From NCBI GenBank assembly GCA_965246795.1, contig CBDFFN010000010.1:124001-188000 (forward strand): a DNA stretch of 64,000 nucleotides, in the 5' to 3' direction. The notes under the pieces were generated by a model, which did not search any database, was not told where the DNA came from, and worked only from the letters and a program-made list of their open reading frames with translations. The DNA is from JAJXWB01 sp965246795. GTDB taxonomy: Bacteria; Pseudomonadota; Alphaproteobacteria; Rhizobiales; Beijerinckiaceae. Position numbers and translations under genes: made by a program. Positions 61,730 through 64,000 of this stretch are shown piece by piece (the first letter of the stretch is position 1; the number at the start of each line of letters is the position of its first letter).

Positions 61730-63265
61730 CTACAAACGCCGCGCCGGGATCGACCACGCGAAAACGAGCGCGGCCGCCGCGAACAATGCGAGCGTGCAGA
61801 ATACAACGCGAAAACTCGAAACCAAGGCCGCTTGCGTCGCCGCACGCGCGTCCGGTGAAAGAATCGCGTCAGGCCCAACCGCCATCAGCGCCCCGAAATG
61901 CGCCAGCGCATCGGGGGCCAGGGCGCCGAGCGTCGCAAACAGCGAGACAGACACGAGCGCCGTCCCGAACGTCGCCCCAACGGCGCGCGAAAATTGCACC
62001 GAGCCCGCAGCCGAGCCGATCATGCCGCGCGGCGCGACGTTTTGCACGGTGACCTGCACGACGCCCATCACCGAGCCGAGAAACAGCGCGAGTAGACCAA
62101 GCATCGCGCCGAACTGCCACAGTGCCAGCCGCTCGTGACTCGCGGCCATCGCCAGAAACAGCAGCACGACCGGGATCAGCGCCACGGACGGAAAGATCGC
62201 CGTGCGCCCGGTCAGGCTGACGAGCCGTCCGGTTGCCAGCGATCCGACACCAATGCCGACCGCGATCGGCAGCAGGAGCGTGCCGGTCTGCGTCGCCGAG
62301 ACGCCGCGCACGACATGAAGGTAGATCGGCGCGAAAGTGATGAGCGAGACGAGCGTCGCGCCGTGACAGGCGGCCAGCGCGTCGGAGCGCCAGATTGCCG
62401 GCAGCCGCCAGAGCGACAGCGGCAGCAGCGGCGAGGCCTCGCGACGCTCCTGCCGCACGAGCAGCCAGGCCGAGACGACCGACAGCGCGCACATCGCGAG
62501 AAGCAGCGGCACATTCGCCGCGCCGGGCGCGCGCAACTGCTCCAGCGCCAGAAGCGCCGGCACGACGAACAGCACGAAGAAAAGCAGGCCCGCGCCGTCG
62601 AAATGCCACGGCGCGCCGGGCGGTGGGTTCGCCGGTAGGCGGAAGGTCAGCGCGATGGCCAGGAGCCCAAGCGGCAGGTTGAGCCAGAAGATCGACCGCC
62701 AGCCGAGTGTCTCGGTCAGCAAGCCACCGGCGATCGGCCCGAAAGAGCTCGACACGACCACCACCGCTGCGAGATAGCCTTGGTAGCGGGCGCGGTCGCG
62801 CGGCGCGATCGTTTCGCCGATAAGCGCTTGCGATGAGGTCATCAGGCCACCGCCGCCGAGCCCCTGCAGGACGCGGAAGGCGACAAGCATGAGAAGGCTC
62901 GTCGATAGCGCGCAGGCGACCGAGGCGGCGATCATCAGACCGAGCGACACGAAGAGGATCTTGCGCCGCCCGAAGGCATCGCCGAGCCGGCCATAGACCG
63001 GTGCCGCCACCGTGTTGGCGACGAGATAGCCGACGACGATCCAAGAGACGCGGTCGGCGTCGCCGAGCGAACCAGCGATGGCCGGCAATGCCGTCGCCAC
63101 AATCGTCTGGTCGACGACTGCGATGAACATCGGCAGCATGATGGATGGGAAGATGCGCGTTAAAAACATGCGCGCATCGGAGGAGGTCGGGACTGCCGCA
63201 CCCATGTCGGGCGGCGCGTCCGCGAGAATACCCGGTTGCTGTGGCGGCTCTTGCGGCCCGCTCAC
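61730..63265 (-). CDS. DHA2 family MFS transporter
   Basis: 511 residues, 14 transmembrane helices after a 30-residue hydrophilic N-terminus. AVVDQTIVATALPAIAG is motif D1, YGRLGDAFGRRKI is motif A and FGPIAGGLLTE is motif C. Multidrug or solute exporter. Upstream rpsT is only 28 nt away on the same strand, so readthrough from rpsT is possible. Confidence 0.9.
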   Translation of the reverse strand: MSGPQEPPQQPGILADAPPDMGAAVPTSSDARMFLTRIFPSIMLPMFIAVVDQTIVATALPAIAGSLGDADRVSWIVVGYLVANTVAAPVYGRLGDAFGRRKILFVSLGLMIAASVACALSTSLLMLVAFRVLQGLGGGGLMTSSQALIGETIAPRDRARYQGYLAAVVVVSSSFGPIAGGLLTETLGWRSIFWLNLPLGLLAIALTFRLPANPPPGAPWHFDGAGLLFFVLFVVPALLALEQLRAPGAANVPLLLAMCALSVVSAWLLVRQERREASPLLPLSLWRLPAIWRSDALAACHGATLVSLITFAPIYLHVVRGVSATQTGTLLLPIAVGIGVGSLATGRLVSLTGRTAIFPSVALIPVVLLFLAMAASHERLALWQFGAMLGLLALFLGSVMGVVQVTVQNVAPRGMIGSAAGSVQFSRAVGATFGTALVSVSLFATLGALAPDALAHFGALMAVGPDAILSPDARAATQAALVSSFRVVFCTLALFAAAALVFAWSIPARRL

Positions 63266-63293
63266 ATCAGGCAGAATTTCGCACCCGGCTGGG

Positions 63294-63566
63294 TTACTTG
63301 GCGGTGGCCAGCGCCTTCACGCGCTTCGTCAGGCGCGAAACGGTGCGCGACGCGGTATTCTTGTGCAGGAGACCCTTCTGGGAGGCGCGCATCACGAGCG
63401 GCGCCGCCTCGGAAAGGGCTGTTTCGGCCGCCTTGGCGTCGCCGCCGGTCACCGCTTCCTCGACCTTACGGAGGAAGGTGCGCATCTGCGAACGGCGGCT
63501 CTTGTTGACTGCCGTGCGGCGTTCGATCTGACGGACGGCCTTTTTCGCCGAACTCGTATTGGCCAT
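63294..63566 (-). CDS. rpsT: 30S ribosomal protein S20
   Basis: 90 residues, highly basic; MANTSSAKKAVRQIERRTAVNKSRRSQMRTF is the S20 N-terminus and VSRLTKRVKALA the end. Binds 16S rRNA early in 30S assembly. A strong sigma70-type promoter lies 70 nt upstream. In many rhizobia dnaA is next to rpsT; here it is not in the window. Confidence 0.97.
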   Translation of the reverse strand: MANTSSAKKAVRQIERRTAVNKSRRSQMRTFLRKVEEAVTGGDAKAAETALSEAAPLVMRASQKGLLHKNTASRTVSRLTKRVKALATAK

Positions 63567-63643
63567 TTGGAAAAACCTCTGCCGCGCGTCGGGCGCGGGC
63601 GCAAATCGTCGTCGGCCCGAAAGCCGTGTCGGGTGAAGGCCGG

Positions 63644-63673
63644 CTTATAGTGGAGAGGCCCCGCCGCCGTCAA
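63644..63673 (-). promoter_or_regulatory. Sigma70-type promoter of rpsT
   Basis: On the minus strand: -35 TTGACG (63673-63668), 18-nt spacer, -10 TATAAG (63649-63644). Both boxes match the housekeeping consensus at 5 of 6 bases. The start would be near 63637, leaving a 70-nt leader. Confidence 0.7.
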
Positions 63674-63697
63674 CGGCGGAAGGGTTTTCTGGCCCCG

Positions 63698-64000
63698 TCA
63701 GCGGTTGTGCAGCCGGCGTTCCCAGTCAAGCGCGCCGCGCACGATGCCGTCGAGGTCTTCGTGTTTCGGCACCCATCCGAGTTCTTTTCGCGCGCGGCCG
63801 TTGGCAGCGATAATGGCGGCGGGATCGCCGGCGCGACGGCCGGACAATGTCACGGGAAAATCCGAGCCGGAAACGCGTTTCACGACGTCGATCACTTCGA
63901 GCACCGAGAAGCCGCGTTCGTAACCGACGTTGCAGACGAGATTGCCGCCGCCCGCGCGCAGTCGATTCAGCGCATCGAGATGCGCCTGCACGAGATCGGT
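63698..64000 (-). CDS. UDP-glucose 4-epimerase-like protein (GalE), C-terminal part only
   Basis: 101 codons visible; the gene continues past the window edge. It ends with GYERGFSVLEVIDVVKRV and SGRRAGDPAAIIAANGRARKELGW, the GalE C-terminal block where UDP-sugar binds. DLVQAHLDALNRL matches the extended SDR family. A short inverted repeat CCGCCG/CGGCGG (63664-63679) lies downstream. Confidence 0.88.
   Translation of the reverse strand, partial: TDLVQAHLDALNRLRAGGGNLVCNVGYERGFSVLEVIDVVKRVSGSDFPVTLSGRRAGDPAAIIAANGRARKELGWVPKHEDLDGIVRGALDWERRLHNR

Noticed and set aside
63567..63697. dnaA/oriC region next to rpsT
   Set aside because: No DnaA boxes or dnaA sequence; the neighbour is a GalE-like gene.

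Overview
This is a 64 kb chromosomal segment of a high-GC alphaproteobacterium, most likely in the order Hyphomicrobiales (Rhizobiales), near the Nitrobacteraceae/Xanthobacteraceae. The grounds are gene order (hslUV beside hisB-DUF2628-hisHAFE-coaA; xseA with a DUF2093 gene; 6S RNA before the 5-formyltetrahydrofolate cyclo-ligase gene), rhizobial-type families (TIGR02301, DUF6489, RibBX) and several families of short palindromic intergenic repeats. I see no rRNA, tRNA, phage, insertion sequence or CRISPR array. The assignment rests on recognition by eye, not on database searches.

Layout. 1-4.2 kb: end of a LivF-type ABC ATPase gene, an amidohydrolase, a 2-oxoglutarate/Fe(II) oxygenase and a dicarboxylate symporter, probably a uptake-and-catabolism block. 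4.4-11.8 kb: SleB-type wall hydrolase, MeaB, CorA, a Tat-exported OpgG/OpgD-type glucan protein, ProB. 11.8-14.6 kb: a small secreted protein built from eight VRDHR repeats, Ku, TrpS. 14.8-17.2 kb: a TPR protein and a SorAB-like sulfite dehydrogenase. 17.4-23.9 kb: HslUV and a fully overlapping histidine operon ending in CoaA. 24-30.4 kb: epoxide-hydrolase-like and beta-lactamase-like hydrolases, a Do protease, DapE, DUF3237, nitroreductase. 30.5-32.6 kb: an orphan MotA-like/OmpA-like pair. 32.6-39 kb: response regulator, MsbA-like exporter, TPM-TPM-LemA group, an EI24/CysZ-like protein, an NDUFA9-like protein. 39-42.9 kb: 6S RNA, 5-FCL, YmdB-like phosphodiesterase, wax ester synthase/DGAT, DUF6489. 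43-46 kb: aldolase, FAD-linked oxidase, enoyl-CoA hydratase. 46-54 kb: small envelope and housekeeping genes, XseA, HTH-RibBX, a phosphodiester glycosidase-like protein, PurD. 54.4-57.3 kb: an EmrAB-like pump. 57.4-64 kb: MmsA, an AtuA-family protein with an embedded palindromic repeat, a universal stress protein, a second DHA2 transporter, RpsT and the 3' part of a GalE-like epimerase gene.

How the genes work together. Most is housekeeping: histidine, proline, purine, riboflavin, CoA, lysine and folate metabolism, protein quality control (HslUV, Do protease) and DNA repair (Ku, XseA). Catabolic sets (MmsA, AtuA, MeaB, crotonase, FAD oxidase) point to breakdown of branched-chain compounds, odd-chain acids and hydroxy acids. 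The acyltransferase suggests neutral-lipid storage.

The least ordinary signals are the VRDHR-repeat protein downstream of Ku, the HTH-RibB-RibX fusion whose cyclohydrolase-II-like half lacks its zinc cysteines, a palindromic element translated in frame inside the AtuA-family gene, a 49-bp palindromic module whose first base is the last base of the upstream TAG stop codon at two loci, and the stator-like MotA/OmpA pair with no flagellar genes nearby. No large undescribed multi-gene system is evident.
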